Shown in pieces: positions 61,401 to 61,978 of a stretch of 64,000 nucleotides of DNA. The position numbers and the translations under genes were made by a program. Each line of letters starts with the position of its first letter. The first letter of the stretch is position 1. Origin of the DNA: Tanypteryx hageni (taxonomy: Eukaryota; Arthropoda; Insecta; Odonata; Petaluridae); contig CM054113.1 of assembly GCA_028673005.1 (NCBI GenBank), positions 70,351,850 through 70,415,849 on the forward strand, in the 5' to 3' direction. A model generated the notes under the pieces. It had not been told where the DNA came from. It was given only the letters and a program-made list of their open reading frames with translations, and did not search any database.

Positions 61401-61773
61401 TATTTCTGGTAGTTTTTTAAAAACTTTTTGCTTTTTATGTTTTATAGCAGAAATGATGGAAATAAATAACCTTCTGTAATTTTTGTAGGGTTGGCAAGAG
61501 TGTGAAATTGATAATTCGTGAAGAATCTTTGGATGGACATGAAGTCTTCCATGAGAAAGAAGTAGTATTGCCTGGAACCTCATCCATTCTCAATTTGGAT
61601 CAGAATCTTTCCAAATTATTTGTTGGTAGCTATCCTACAATGTTCAAGATGCAACCTGATGTAAAATATTCAGCTTTTGAGGGAGAAGTAGAAGAGATGG
61701 TTGTTGGAGATGTTCCAGTTTCTTTCTGGAACTTTAATGATGCTGACAACAACATATATGCTTCTATAGAAAG
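8230..61773 (+). CDS. LanA: Laminin subunit alpha, LanA (alpha-3/5) type, partial: 41 exons, both ends outside window
   Basis: Secreted basement-membrane glycoprotein; the alpha chain joins one beta and one gamma chain through a coiled coil and binds integrins and dystroglycan through its LG domains (known for the family). The exons, listed separately, join in one continuous frame of about 2,536 codons with matching splice phases at all 40 junctions. Domain order seen: about ten LE repeats, a domain of about 560 residues matching L4b, LE repeats, L4a inside an LE repeat, more LE repeats, about 545 residues of cysteine-poor helix-forming sequence, then LG1. L4b plus LG domains mark an alpha chain of the LanA/alpha-5 type rather than the beta, gamma or alpha-1/2 (wing blister) type. 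Missing: signal peptide, LN and LE1 upstream, LG2-LG5 downstream. No stop or frameshift was found in any exon, so the gene looks functional. Introns range from 82 bp to 7.8 kb. Confidence 0.93.
8729..9001 (+). CDS. LanA: LanA exon 2: two LE repeats
   Basis: Phase 1-1, donor T|GTAAGT. It encodes two complete eight-cysteine LE repeats, beginning [12 protein letters not shown] and [13 protein letters not shown], with the usual glycine-rich third loops ([14 protein letters not shown]). Confidence 0.93.
9118..9255 (+). CDS. LanA: LanA exon 3: LE repeat
   Basis: Phase 1-1. One LE repeat, [13 protein letters not shown] to YYNYPEC, between ATTTCAG and T|GTAAGT. Confidence 0.93.
9641..9913 (+). CDS. 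LanA: LanA exon 4: two LE repeats
   Basis: Phase 1-1. Repeats begin [13 protein letters not shown] and [13 protein letters not shown]; both keep all eight cysteines. Donor G|GTATGA. Confidence 0.93.
9914..10366. other. LanA intron 4, nothing recognised
   Basis: 453 bp of AT-rich intron without repeats I recognise. The intron before it (9256-9640, 385 bp) is likewise featureless. Confidence 0.6.
10367..10501 (+). CDS. LanA: LanA exon 5: LE repeat
   Basis: Phase 1-1. One LE repeat, [13 protein letters not shown] to FYNFPIC. Acceptor TTTTTCAG, donor G|GTATTG. Confidence 0.92.
10669..10833 (+). CDS. LanA: LanA exon 6: LE repeat with extended first loop
   Basis: Phase 1-1. It encodes [15 protein letters not shown] with an inserted SLPPGELC loop and ends NPTGCE. 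Of two overlapping AG acceptors (10668 and 10670), the phase selects 10668. Confidence 0.9.
10834..11867. other. LanA intron 6, nothing recognised
   Basis: 1,034 bp of AT-rich sequence with no coding frame or clear repeat; ends in TTTTTTTATAG. Confidence 0.55.
11868..12026 (+). CDS. LanA: LanA exon 7: LE repeat
   Basis: Phase 1-1. One LE repeat beginning [15 protein letters not shown] and ending NLFGCS; eight cysteines kept. Confidence 0.92.
12027..12684. other. LanA intron 7, nothing recognised
   Basis: 658 bp of AT-rich intron, no repeat family or coding frame recognised. Confidence 0.55.
12685..12941 (+). CDS. LanA: LanA exon 8: end of the first LE array and start of L4b
   Basis: Phase 1-0. 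The first part is an incomplete LE repeat ([13 protein letters not shown] to EGLTC); then the cysteines stop and the L4b domain begins ([15 protein letters not shown]). The change from LE to L4b inside one exon, and the switch away from phase 1, fit LanA. Confidence 0.92.
13012..13727 (-). mobile_element. RTE-type LINE copy A, 5'-truncated, 3' end of ORF2
   Basis: On the minus strand, 13706-13398 encodes the region behind the RT domain ([19 protein letters not shown] onward). It matches copies B and C of the same family in this window, but with a frameshift near 13430. The 3' end at 13012 is a (GAT)n tail; the 5' end is truncated at about 13727. Dead copy in LanA intron 8. Confidence 0.85.
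13787..13980. mobile_element. Small MITE, TAGTCAAACCC-type ends
   Basis: Inverted ends: TATAAAGTCAAACCCC on the left and, reverse-complemented, TATATAGTCAAACCC on the right; about 194 bp, non-coding. The same end sequence occurs on the element at 40607-40774. Confidence 0.6.
14214..14489 (+). CDS. LanA: LanA exon 9: L4b domain
   Basis: Phase 0-0, 92 codons, acceptor TTACAG, donor TTG|GTAAGC. Cysteine-free beta-rich sequence ([20 protein letters not shown]) characteristic of the IVb domain of LanA/alpha-5 chains. Confidence 0.92.
14656..15940 (+). repeat. LanA intron 9 with a copy of the ACTAGT repeat family
   Basis: The head TTACTAGTACAAAAGCCTGTC followed by CAATATGACGGATATG (14656-14692) and the run TAAGACACTTCCTACTCTTCC match the element at 2191. 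The rest, up to the acceptor TTCGTAG at 15940, is AT-rich with no coding frame. The right end of the repeat is not defined. Confidence 0.45.
15941..16165 (+). CDS. LanA: LanA exon 10: L4b domain
   Basis: Phase 0-0, 75 codons, beginning [16 protein letters not shown]. Two cysteines (TPCFVG and APCRHF) fall in the L4b region. Confidence 0.92.
16408..16582 (+). CDS. LanA: LanA exon 11: L4b domain
   Basis: Phase 0-1. Encodes [20 protein letters not shown] onward, with a beta-strand motif [14 protein letters not shown]. Acceptor TGTGTAG, donor G|GTAAAA. Confidence 0.9.
16945..19830 (-). mobile_element. RTE-type LINE copy B, endonuclease plus reverse transcriptase, nearly intact
   Basis: Non-LTR retrotransposon in LanA intron 11. 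On the minus strand, the AP-type endonuclease starts at about 19830 ([10 protein letters not shown]) and reads to 18951, with VYMPTT, MGDWN and the SDH motif. After one in-frame TAA at 18951-18953 the same frame continues through the RT domain (18917-17595): [23 protein letters not shown] and the catalytic YADD. An extra A in an A-run near 17622 shifts the frame; the C-terminal part reads 17398-16991. The 3' end carries a (GAT)n tail at 16945-16960. The endonuclease resembles the bovine CFDP2/BovB type, hence RTE. It is nearly identical to copy C, so it is young. Confidence 0.92.
19925..20055 (+). CDS. LanA: LanA exon 12: L4b domain
   Basis: Phase 1-0. Encodes [19 protein letters not shown] to GLILM; acceptor AAATTTCAG lies about 90 bp past the end of LINE copy B, donor ATG|GTAAGT. 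Confidence 0.9.
20140..20292 (+). CDS. LanA: LanA exon 13: L4b domain
   Basis: Phase 0-0, 51 codons after an intron of only 84 bp. Encodes [20 protein letters not shown] and two cysteines (KPACVRK, GRCMQAS). Confidence 0.92.
20593..20857. mobile_element. Short hAT-like MITE
   Basis: Starts CAGTGGAAAAGCAAG and ends CTAGCTATGCCACTG, an imperfect inverted pair of the hAT form CAGTGGCRTAGC; 265 bp, non-coding. No target duplication could be seen, partly because a (TG)n tract abuts the right end. Confidence 0.5.
20856..20949. repeat. (TG)n then (AT)n microsatellite at the 5' side of LINE copy C
   Basis: About 28 bp of TG followed by about 65 bp of pure AT; directly joined to the 5'-truncated end of LINE copy C. 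Confidence 0.95.
20948..22630 (+). mobile_element. RTE-type LINE copy C, 5'-truncated, intact reverse-transcriptase frame
   Basis: From 20948 to the stop at 22585-22587 one uninterrupted frame encodes the RT domain and C-terminal region: [13 protein letters not shown] (catalytic Asp), [19 protein letters not shown] (catalytic Asp pair), then the C-terminal [11 protein letters not shown] region. An ATG at 20821 lies upstream in the same frame, but it reads through the microsatellites and is not a real start. The endonuclease half is missing, so this copy cannot move on its own. Only about four residues in about 320 differ from copy B, which lies 2 kb away in the opposite direction. The 3' end is GATGATGAT running into (AT)n. 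Confidence 0.93.
22629..22699. repeat. (AT)n microsatellite at the 3' side of LINE copy C
   Basis: About 70 bp of AT directly after the LINE's GAT tail; further AT-rich degenerate repeat to 22725. Confidence 0.95.
22735..23409. mobile_element. Tigger/pogo-type MITE
   Basis: Starts CAGTAGTCTTGATAATCC; the right end reads, reverse-complemented, CAGTAGAATCTTGATAATC. About 675 bp with no coding frame. These end sequences follow the Tigger pattern, so a pogo-superfamily transposase probably moved it. Confidence 0.6.
23515..23695 (+). CDS. LanA: LanA exon 14: L4b domain
   Basis: Phase 0-1. Encodes [20 protein letters not shown] onward to [10 protein letters not shown]; acceptor TTTTTAAG, donor G|GTGAAG. 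Confidence 0.9.
23883..24040 (+). CDS. LanA: LanA exon 15: L4b domain
   Basis: Phase 1-0. Encodes [20 protein letters not shown] then HCPSHSGC. Acceptor AAATTCAG, donor AAG|GTACTG. Confidence 0.92.
24324..24480 (+). CDS. LanA: LanA exon 16: L4b domain, GC donor
   Basis: Phase 0-1. Encodes [20 protein letters not shown] onward. The donor is CAG|GCAAGT (24481-24482 = GC). The nearest GT (24485) would put a stop in the next exon, so the GC donor is required. Confidence 0.9.
24969..25499 (-). mobile_element. Pogo-type transposon copy 1, truncated
   Basis: The left terminal repeat at 24969 (after TA: CCATATTGTTCG, then a degenerate GCATATAAGATGCAC box) and the next 500 bp match the copies at 35258 and 46794. 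The minus strand keeps shreds of transposase ([17 protein letters not shown]). Homology stops at about 25499, just outside the inverted SINE-like pair. Confidence 0.75.
25540..25785 (+). repeat. tRNA-like SINE copy, left arm of inverted pair
   Basis: Contains a B-box-like GGTTCGATCCC preceded by CATGGGCCTA. It is followed by TATTTGAAAAGTAATATTCT and ATGCAGAAA, which recur inverted at 26010-26335. It resembles a tRNA-derived SINE. Confidence 0.65.
26010..26335 (-). repeat. tRNA-like SINE copy, right arm of inverted pair
   Basis: On the minus strand it has an A-box-like TGGCTGAGTAGATAGC and the B-box GGTTCGATCCC, then the same downstream sequence as 25540-25785. This copy is fuller at its 5' end. 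The roughly 225 bp between the arms (25786-26009) is AT-rich filler. Confidence 0.65.
26503..26739 (+). CDS. LanA: LanA exon 17: end of L4b and LE repeats
   Basis: Phase 1-1. Ends L4b ([19 protein letters not shown]), then one full LE repeat ([13 protein letters not shown] to FGFPNC) and the start of the next (CKCPSTAVC). Confidence 0.92.
26869..27031 (+). CDS. LanA: LanA exon 18: LE repeats
   Basis: Phase 1-2. Completes one LE repeat ([13 protein letters not shown] to IIGC) and begins the next ([15 protein letters not shown]). Donor AA|GTATGT. Confidence 0.92.
27116..27236 (+). CDS. LanA: LanA exon 19: LE repeats
   Basis: Phase 2-0. Completes one repeat ([13 protein letters not shown] to SFPFC) and starts another ([13 protein letters not shown]). 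Intron of 84 bp before it. Confidence 0.92.
27237..28960. other. LanA intron 19
   Basis: 1.7 kb of AT-rich intron. Apart from the hAT fragment at 28012-28240 I recognise nothing in it. Confidence 0.5.
28012..28240 (-). pseudogene. hAT transposase C-terminal fragment
   Basis: On the minus strand a frame reads [20 protein letters not shown] then [14 protein letters not shown]. This is the hAT C-terminal dimerisation motif (family form: vS.a.aERsFS.l..lk..lR..m...rl). The usual Glu-Arg before the SFS motif is Lys-His here. No other part of the element is visible nearby. Confidence 0.75.
28961..29125 (+). CDS. LanA: LanA exon 20: LE repeats before L4a
   Basis: Phase 0-0, 55 codons. Completes an LE repeat ([14 protein letters not shown] to HDGC) and opens the split one ([19 protein letters not shown]) that is interrupted by L4a. 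Confidence 0.92.
29126..29587. other. LanA intron 20, nothing recognised
   Basis: 462 bp of AT-rich intron. Confidence 0.6.
29588..29840 (+). CDS. LanA: LanA exon 21: L4a (laminin IV type A)
   Basis: Phase 0-1. Encodes [14 protein letters not shown] and [20 protein letters not shown], the latter matching the conserved core of the laminin IV-A domain (W-aP-.fLGn...SYGG.L.f). Confidence 0.95.
29954..30191 (+). CDS. LanA: LanA exon 22: L4a
   Basis: Phase 1-2. Encodes [13 protein letters not shown] [20 protein letters not shown] and the conserved end [19 protein letters not shown]. Confidence 0.95.
30304..30532 (+). CDS. LanA: LanA exon 23: end of L4a and LE repeats
   Basis: Phase 2-0. Encodes the end of L4a, the second half of the split LE repeat ([17 protein letters not shown]) and the next repeat [18 protein letters not shown]. 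The CxCxGHAxxC motif is typical of the repeat following L4a. Confidence 0.95.
30533..31757. other. LanA intron 23, nothing recognised
   Basis: 1.2 kb of AT-rich intron with a somewhat GC-richer patch at 31080-31250; no known repeat or coding frame. Confidence 0.5.
31758..31885 (+). CDS. LanA: LanA exon 24: LE repeats
   Basis: Phase 0-2. Completes a repeat ([14 protein letters not shown], the widely conserved CxHNTxGxxCexC motif) and starts another ([10 protein letters not shown]). Confidence 0.93.
31886..33136. other. LanA intron 24, nothing recognised
   Basis: 1.25 kb of AT-rich intron; no repeat family or frame recognised. Confidence 0.5.
33137..33261 (+). CDS. LanA: LanA exon 25: LE repeat, GC donor
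   Basis: Phase 2-1. Encodes [20 protein letters not shown] and GYYGRPEVP. Donor is CAG|GCATGC (33262-33263 = GC). Reading on meets a stop within nine codons, and the GT inside the exon at GAA|GTT gives the wrong phase. Confidence 0.9.
33356..33529 (+). CDS. LanA: LanA exon 26: LE repeat
   Basis: Phase 1-1 after a 94-bp GC-AG intron. Encodes [20 protein letters not shown] to DLKDCQ. Confidence 0.92.
33905..34560 (-). mobile_element. Jockey/CR1-like LINE, 3' end fragment
   Basis: On the minus strand, interrupted frames resemble the region after the RT domain of the LINE at 48928 (for example [15 protein letters not shown], then [12 protein letters not shown] against [10 protein letters not shown] there). 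The 3' end runs into short ATTATG repeats at 33905-33925. Strongly decayed. Confidence 0.65.
34700..35210 (+). mobile_element. Tigger-like remnant with internal palindrome
   Basis: The left part has CACTTAACGCTGTCCCG and CCGCATTAACG, a Tigger-like end. A start-like frame [20 protein letters not shown] (35009 on) resembles the beginning of a CENP-B/Tigger helix-turn-helix. It then runs into an inverted repeat: about 60-bp arms at 35063-35119 and 35134-35195 around ACCTAGGT. No transposase remains. Confidence 0.5.
35258..36236 (-). mobile_element. Pogo-type transposon copy 2, 5' end missing on the left
   Basis: Matches copies at 24969 and 46794. On the minus strand the transposase begins near 35823 ([15 protein letters not shown], then [10 protein letters not shown] and PPPTEK), a pogo/Brinker-type DNA-binding domain. 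Frameshifts follow, with a [12 protein letters not shown] block at about 35600. The right end has the GCATCTTATATG terminal box at 36221. Dead copy. Confidence 0.8.
36237..36949. other. Unassigned part of LanA intron 26
   Basis: AT-rich sequence between the pogo copy and LINE copy D; nothing recognised. Confidence 0.45.
36950..39405 (+). mobile_element. RTE-type LINE copy D, old and degraded
   Basis: Same family as copies A-C but diverged. The endonuclease part has [20 protein letters not shown] and [11 protein letters not shown] (36952-37185). The RT part has DWEKAFD (38320-38341), [19 protein letters not shown] (38490-38546) and [12 protein letters not shown] (38612-38650). The C-terminal part reads 39003-39257. 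Many stops and frameshifts separate these. The 3' end is a (GAT)n tail at 39385-39402. Dead copy in LanA intron 26. Confidence 0.88.
39509..40218 (+). repeat. 0.7-kb dispersed repeat, copy 1 (copy 2 at 60102)
   Basis: Runs in parallel with 60102-60827 over its full length (for example TTCCAAATAGGTTAAATG and CCTTCTGATATTGGATATAG in both). Near its ends it has an inverted pair ACTTTCTCCATA / TATGGAGAAAGT, so it may be a MITE. Non-coding. Confidence 0.75.
40348..40478 (+). CDS. LanA: LanA exon 27: LE repeat
   Basis: Phase 1-0. Encodes [20 protein letters not shown] to HWGFSTCQ, after the 6.8-kb intron 26. Acceptor GTTTCAAAG. Confidence 0.92.
40607..40774. mobile_element. Small MITE, relative of the one at 13787
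   Basis: Left end ACAGTCAAGCCCCTGTTTAA, right end reverse-complemented ACAGTTAAACTCTGAT; 168 bp, non-coding. Confidence 0.5.
40794..42370. mobile_element. Non-autonomous hAT element with 8-bp target duplication
   Basis: Ends are AAGAGCTTCTCAAACCCAGG and, reverse-complemented, CAGAGTTTCTCAACCTTTTG, the hAT-Charlie form with GGGTTCC blocks just inside both ends. ATTTAGAA at 40786-40793 is repeated exactly at 42371-42378; 8 bp is the hAT size. It is 1,577 bp, has no transposase and includes an (AT)n tract at 41380-41402. Confidence 0.85.
42519..42669 (+). CDS. LanA: LanA exon 28: LE repeat
   Basis: Phase 0-1. Encodes [16 protein letters not shown] to [18 protein letters not shown], with the conserved GRTCDRC motif. 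Acceptor ATTCTAG. Confidence 0.93.
42670..43299. other. LanA intron 28, nothing recognised
   Basis: 630 bp of AT-rich intron. Confidence 0.6.
43300..43526 (+). CDS. LanA: LanA exon 29: last LE repeat and start of domain II
   Basis: Phase 1-0. Final LE repeat ([20 protein letters not shown] to CFE), then [16 protein letters not shown]. The Cys pair CDSC at the start of the helical region matches the position where laminin chains are disulphide-linked at the top of the coiled coil (known for the family). Confidence 0.94.
43810..44690 (-). repeat. Interspersed repeat, reverse copy of the 2191 family, with purine-rich segment
   Basis: The reverse complement of 44041-44380 matches 3040-3300, and the A/G-rich strand at 44408-44680 mirrors the C/T-rich strand at 2260-2450. 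Open frames in the purine tract (44528-44782) are low-complexity and not genes. Confidence 0.5.
44869..45370. mobile_element. MITE with about 28-bp inverted ends
   Basis: Left end TAGTTGGGAGCATGAACAAA and right end, reverse-complemented, TAGTTGGGAGCACGAATGAA, both continuing GGCAGGTG; 502 bp. The interior is GC-richer than the intron and has no frame of known type. A target duplication is not certain. Confidence 0.75.
45557..45724 (+). CDS. LanA: LanA exon 30: coiled-coil domain II
   Basis: Phase 0-0, 56 codons. Encodes [20 protein letters not shown] and later [17 protein letters not shown]; cysteine-free and helix-forming. Confidence 0.92.
45812..45974 (+). CDS. LanA: LanA exon 31: coiled-coil domain II
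   Basis: Phase 0-1. Encodes [20 protein letters not shown] then [17 protein letters not shown]; heptad-like spacing of hydrophobic residues. Confidence 0.92.
47348..49783 (+). mobile_element. Jockey/CR1-like LINE, 5'-truncated, split by a mariner
   Basis: The left piece 47348-47513 starts in the RT domain ([20 protein letters not shown], with the catalytic YADD). The right piece, 48826 on, includes a 207-codon frame at 48928-49551 that covers the post-RT region ([36 protein letters not shown]). The 3' end is AATAAAATAATCTAATCTAA, with ATCTA repeats as tail. The flanking pogo sequence resumes at TTTAAGACC. Confidence 0.85.
47514..48823 (-). mobile_element. Mariner transposon, complete ends, dead transposase
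   Basis: 1,310 bp. The inverted ends begin CGAGGGTGAATCAAAAAGTT, and TA is duplicated at 47512-47513 and 48824-48825. On the minus strand the transposase runs from ATG near 48641 to the stop at 47590. It shows a helix-turn-helix N-terminus, [15 protein letters not shown] with the first catalytic Asp, HHDNAPAHS with the second and [16 protein letters not shown] with the third (D,D34D mariner pattern). In-frame stops in the N-terminal third and before VTDDETW, plus a frameshift near 47925, make it inactive. Confidence 0.95.
51183..52270. mobile_element. MITE with AGGGTGACCAGAT ends
   Basis: Left AGGGTGACCAGATGTCCC and right, reverse-complemented, AGGGTGATCAGATTC; AGGTT flanks both ends (51178-51182 and 52271-52275). 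About 1.1 kb including a nested Tigger-type MITE; no coding frame. Confidence 0.65.
51788..52151. mobile_element. Tigger-type MITE nested in the MITE at 51183
   Basis: Left CGGTAGAACCCCAATTGTCC and right, reverse-complemented, GAGTAGAACCCAGATTATCC; TA flanks both ends (51786-51787, 52152-52153); 364 bp, non-coding. These are typical Tigger/pogo ends. Confidence 0.75.
52699..53006. repeat. 308-bp inverted repeat carrying hammerhead ribozyme motifs (Penelope-like type)
   Basis: Arms 52699-52833 and 52872-53006 pair without gaps over 135 bp with four mismatches, around a 38-nt loop. Each arm has a hammerhead-like motif, intact in the right arm and broken in the left. Inverted pairs of terminal repeats with hammerheads are known from Penelope-like retroelements. 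No reverse transcriptase is present here. Open frames on either strand are by-products of the palindrome. Confidence 0.8.
52914..52976 (+). ncRNA. Candidate hammerhead self-cleaving ribozyme
   Basis: The catalytic core is complete: CTGACGA (52924-52930), stem II GCCCAC/GTGGGC (52932-52937 with 52941-52946, loop CTT), then GAAA (52947-52950). Stem III is only the palindrome ATGCAT (52950-52955). Cleavage is predicted after T52956 (ATT). Stem I is ACCC with GGGT (52920-52923 with 52957-52960), an internal loop, then GGTT with AACC. A self-complementary minimal stem III is known from Penelope-like and retrozyme hammerheads, which may act as dimers. Confidence 0.75.
53007..53801. other. Last part of LanA intron 31, nothing recognised
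   Basis: About 800 bp of AT-rich sequence ending in acceptor TTTTTAAG. The stretch 52276-52698 before the inverted repeat is equally featureless. Confidence 0.5.
53802..54090 (+). CDS. LanA: LanA exon 32: coiled coil, GC donor
   Basis: Phase 1-2. Encodes [20 protein letters not shown] onward, rich in Glu, Lys, Asp and Leu, after the 7.8-kb intron 31. Donor is CAG|GCAAGT (54091-54092 = GC). The nearby GT (54095) would give a stop in exon 33. Confidence 0.9.
54203..54342 (+). CDS. LanA: LanA exon 33: coiled coil
   Basis: Phase 2-1. Encodes [20 protein letters not shown] then [15 protein letters not shown]; acceptor ATATTTAG, donor T|GTAAGT. Confidence 0.92.
54599..54732 (+). CDS. LanA: LanA exon 34: coiled coil
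   Basis: Phase 1-0. Encodes [20 protein letters not shown] onward to LRIR; strongly charged helix. Confidence 0.92.
54856..55011 (+). CDS. LanA: LanA exon 35: coiled coil
   Basis: Phase 0-0, 52 codons. Alanine-rich helix ([20 protein letters not shown]), typical of the domain I region of laminin alpha chains. Confidence 0.92.
55106..56087. mobile_element. 982-bp foldback element with 8-bp target duplication
   Basis: The two halves are inverted copies of each other (arms of roughly 475 bp) around a loop at about 55580-55615. Ends are ACAGGATGTCCTG and, reverse-complemented, ACAGGGTGTCCTG. AGATATAT lies at 55098-55105 and again at 56088-56095. Open frames in both arms (for example 55511-55774 minus) mirror each other and do not match a transposase. 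The 8-bp duplication suggests a hAT- or Merlin-like mover. Confidence 0.88.
56354..56541 (+). CDS. LanA: LanA exon 36: coiled coil
   Basis: Phase 0-2. Encodes [20 protein letters not shown] then [20 protein letters not shown]; acceptor TTTCACAG, donor AA|GTAAGC. Confidence 0.92.
56823..57031 (+). CDS. LanA: LanA exon 37: coiled coil
   Basis: Phase 2-1. Encodes [20 protein letters not shown] then [20 protein letters not shown]; donor G|GTAAGT. Confidence 0.92.
57086..57145. repeat. (AT)n microsatellite
   Basis: About 60 bp of uninterrupted AT, 55 bp after a splice donor. Confidence 0.95.
57708..58025 (-). mobile_element. 5' segment of the RTE-type LINE family, cut where the endonuclease begins
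   Basis: On the minus strand the last residues read [12 protein letters not shown], which joins onto the [10 protein letters not shown] start of the endonuclease in copy B. The 19 bases CCAAGTCCCTATTCGTAAT are identical at 57708-57726 and 19809-19827. The sequence upstream (to about 58025) would be the 5' part of the element, absent from the other copies here. Everything downstream of RIGTW is missing. Confidence 0.7.
58031..58112 (-). repeat. tRNA-like sequence (SINE head or tRNA relic)
   Basis: On the minus strand: TGGTGGTGTAGTGGTTAGTG (A-box-like), then GGTGTTCAAACCCC (degenerate B-box). The arms do not make a proper acceptor stem and there is no clear anticodon loop, so it is not a working tRNA gene. 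It sits directly upstream of the LINE 5' segment, so the two may form one element. Confidence 0.6.
58115..58185. repeat. (AT)n microsatellite
   Basis: About 70 bp of AT between the tRNA-like block and the hammerhead-bearing segment. Confidence 0.95.
58187..58388 (-). repeat. Repeat segment with a second hammerhead-like motif
   Basis: GC-richer block bounded by (AT)n on both sides. On the minus strand: CTGATGA (58385-58379), stem II GGAA/TTCC with loop TAA (58377-58367), GAAA (58366-58363), the palindrome AGCT as minimal stem III, and a predicted cleavage site after position 58359. Stem I is reduced to three pairs (TAG with CTA) because (AT)n has replaced its outer part. This fits a degenerate Penelope-type terminal repeat. 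Confidence 0.5.
58560..59200 (+). pseudogene. Decayed mariner transposase
   Basis: Broken frames on the + strand: FDWHDEFSS then SYSGRPSMS (end of the DNA-binding part, about 58695-58770) and [17 protein letters not shown] (58965-59010), which holds the third catalytic Asp of mariner. Many stops, and the middle with the first two Asp is gone. Terminal repeats not found. A different, older mariner than the one at 47514. Confidence 0.75.
59369..59522 (+). CDS. LanA: LanA exon 38: end of coiled coil
   Basis: Phase 1-2. Encodes [20 protein letters not shown] then [20 protein letters not shown]. The last stretch corresponds to the C-terminal end of domain I that registers the three chains. Confidence 0.93.
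59523..60101. other. First part of LanA intron 38, nothing recognised
   Basis: About 580 bp of AT-rich intron. Confidence 0.5.
60102..60827 (+). repeat. 0.7-kb dispersed repeat, copy 2
   Basis: Same orientation and nearly the same length as 39509-40218. It ends about 60 bp before exon 39, much as copy 1 ends about 130 bp before exon 27. Confidence 0.75.
60891..61074 (+). CDS. LanA: LanA exon 39: start of LG1
   Basis: Phase 2-0. Encodes [20 protein letters not shown], then [19 protein letters not shown], the first strands of a laminin G domain (f.T...nGlLlYlg). Confidence 0.94.
61234..61364 (+). CDS. LanA: LanA exon 40: LG1
   Basis: Phase 0-2. Encodes [20 protein letters not shown] and NIWYQAIIE, the D.myleL..G...f.vdLG and W..i...R strands of LG domains. 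Confidence 0.94.
61489..61773 (+). CDS. LanA: LanA exon 41: end of LG1; gene continues past the window
   Basis: Phase 2-2. Encodes [47 protein letters not shown] and IER. The donor AG|GTAAAT is open, so LG2-LG5 and the stop codon lie beyond 64000. Confidence 0.94.
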
Positions 61774-61978
61774 GTAAATGAAAGTTTTTTAATTTTCAAA
61801 GAAATATCAAGAAAAAGTCACATTTTCTACCTCATTGATACAAAGACAAGTAATATAGTGGAAATGTTGAGATACAACATGTTGCTCATTAAAGTTATGT
61901 CATAACTACAACCCATGCCCTATGTATTAAAACCTTAATGTAGCATCCACATAAACTTACATATTGATTTCTAATACT
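61774..61978. other. Start of LanA intron 41
   Basis: AT-rich intron before the hAT element; nothing else seen. Confidence 0.6.
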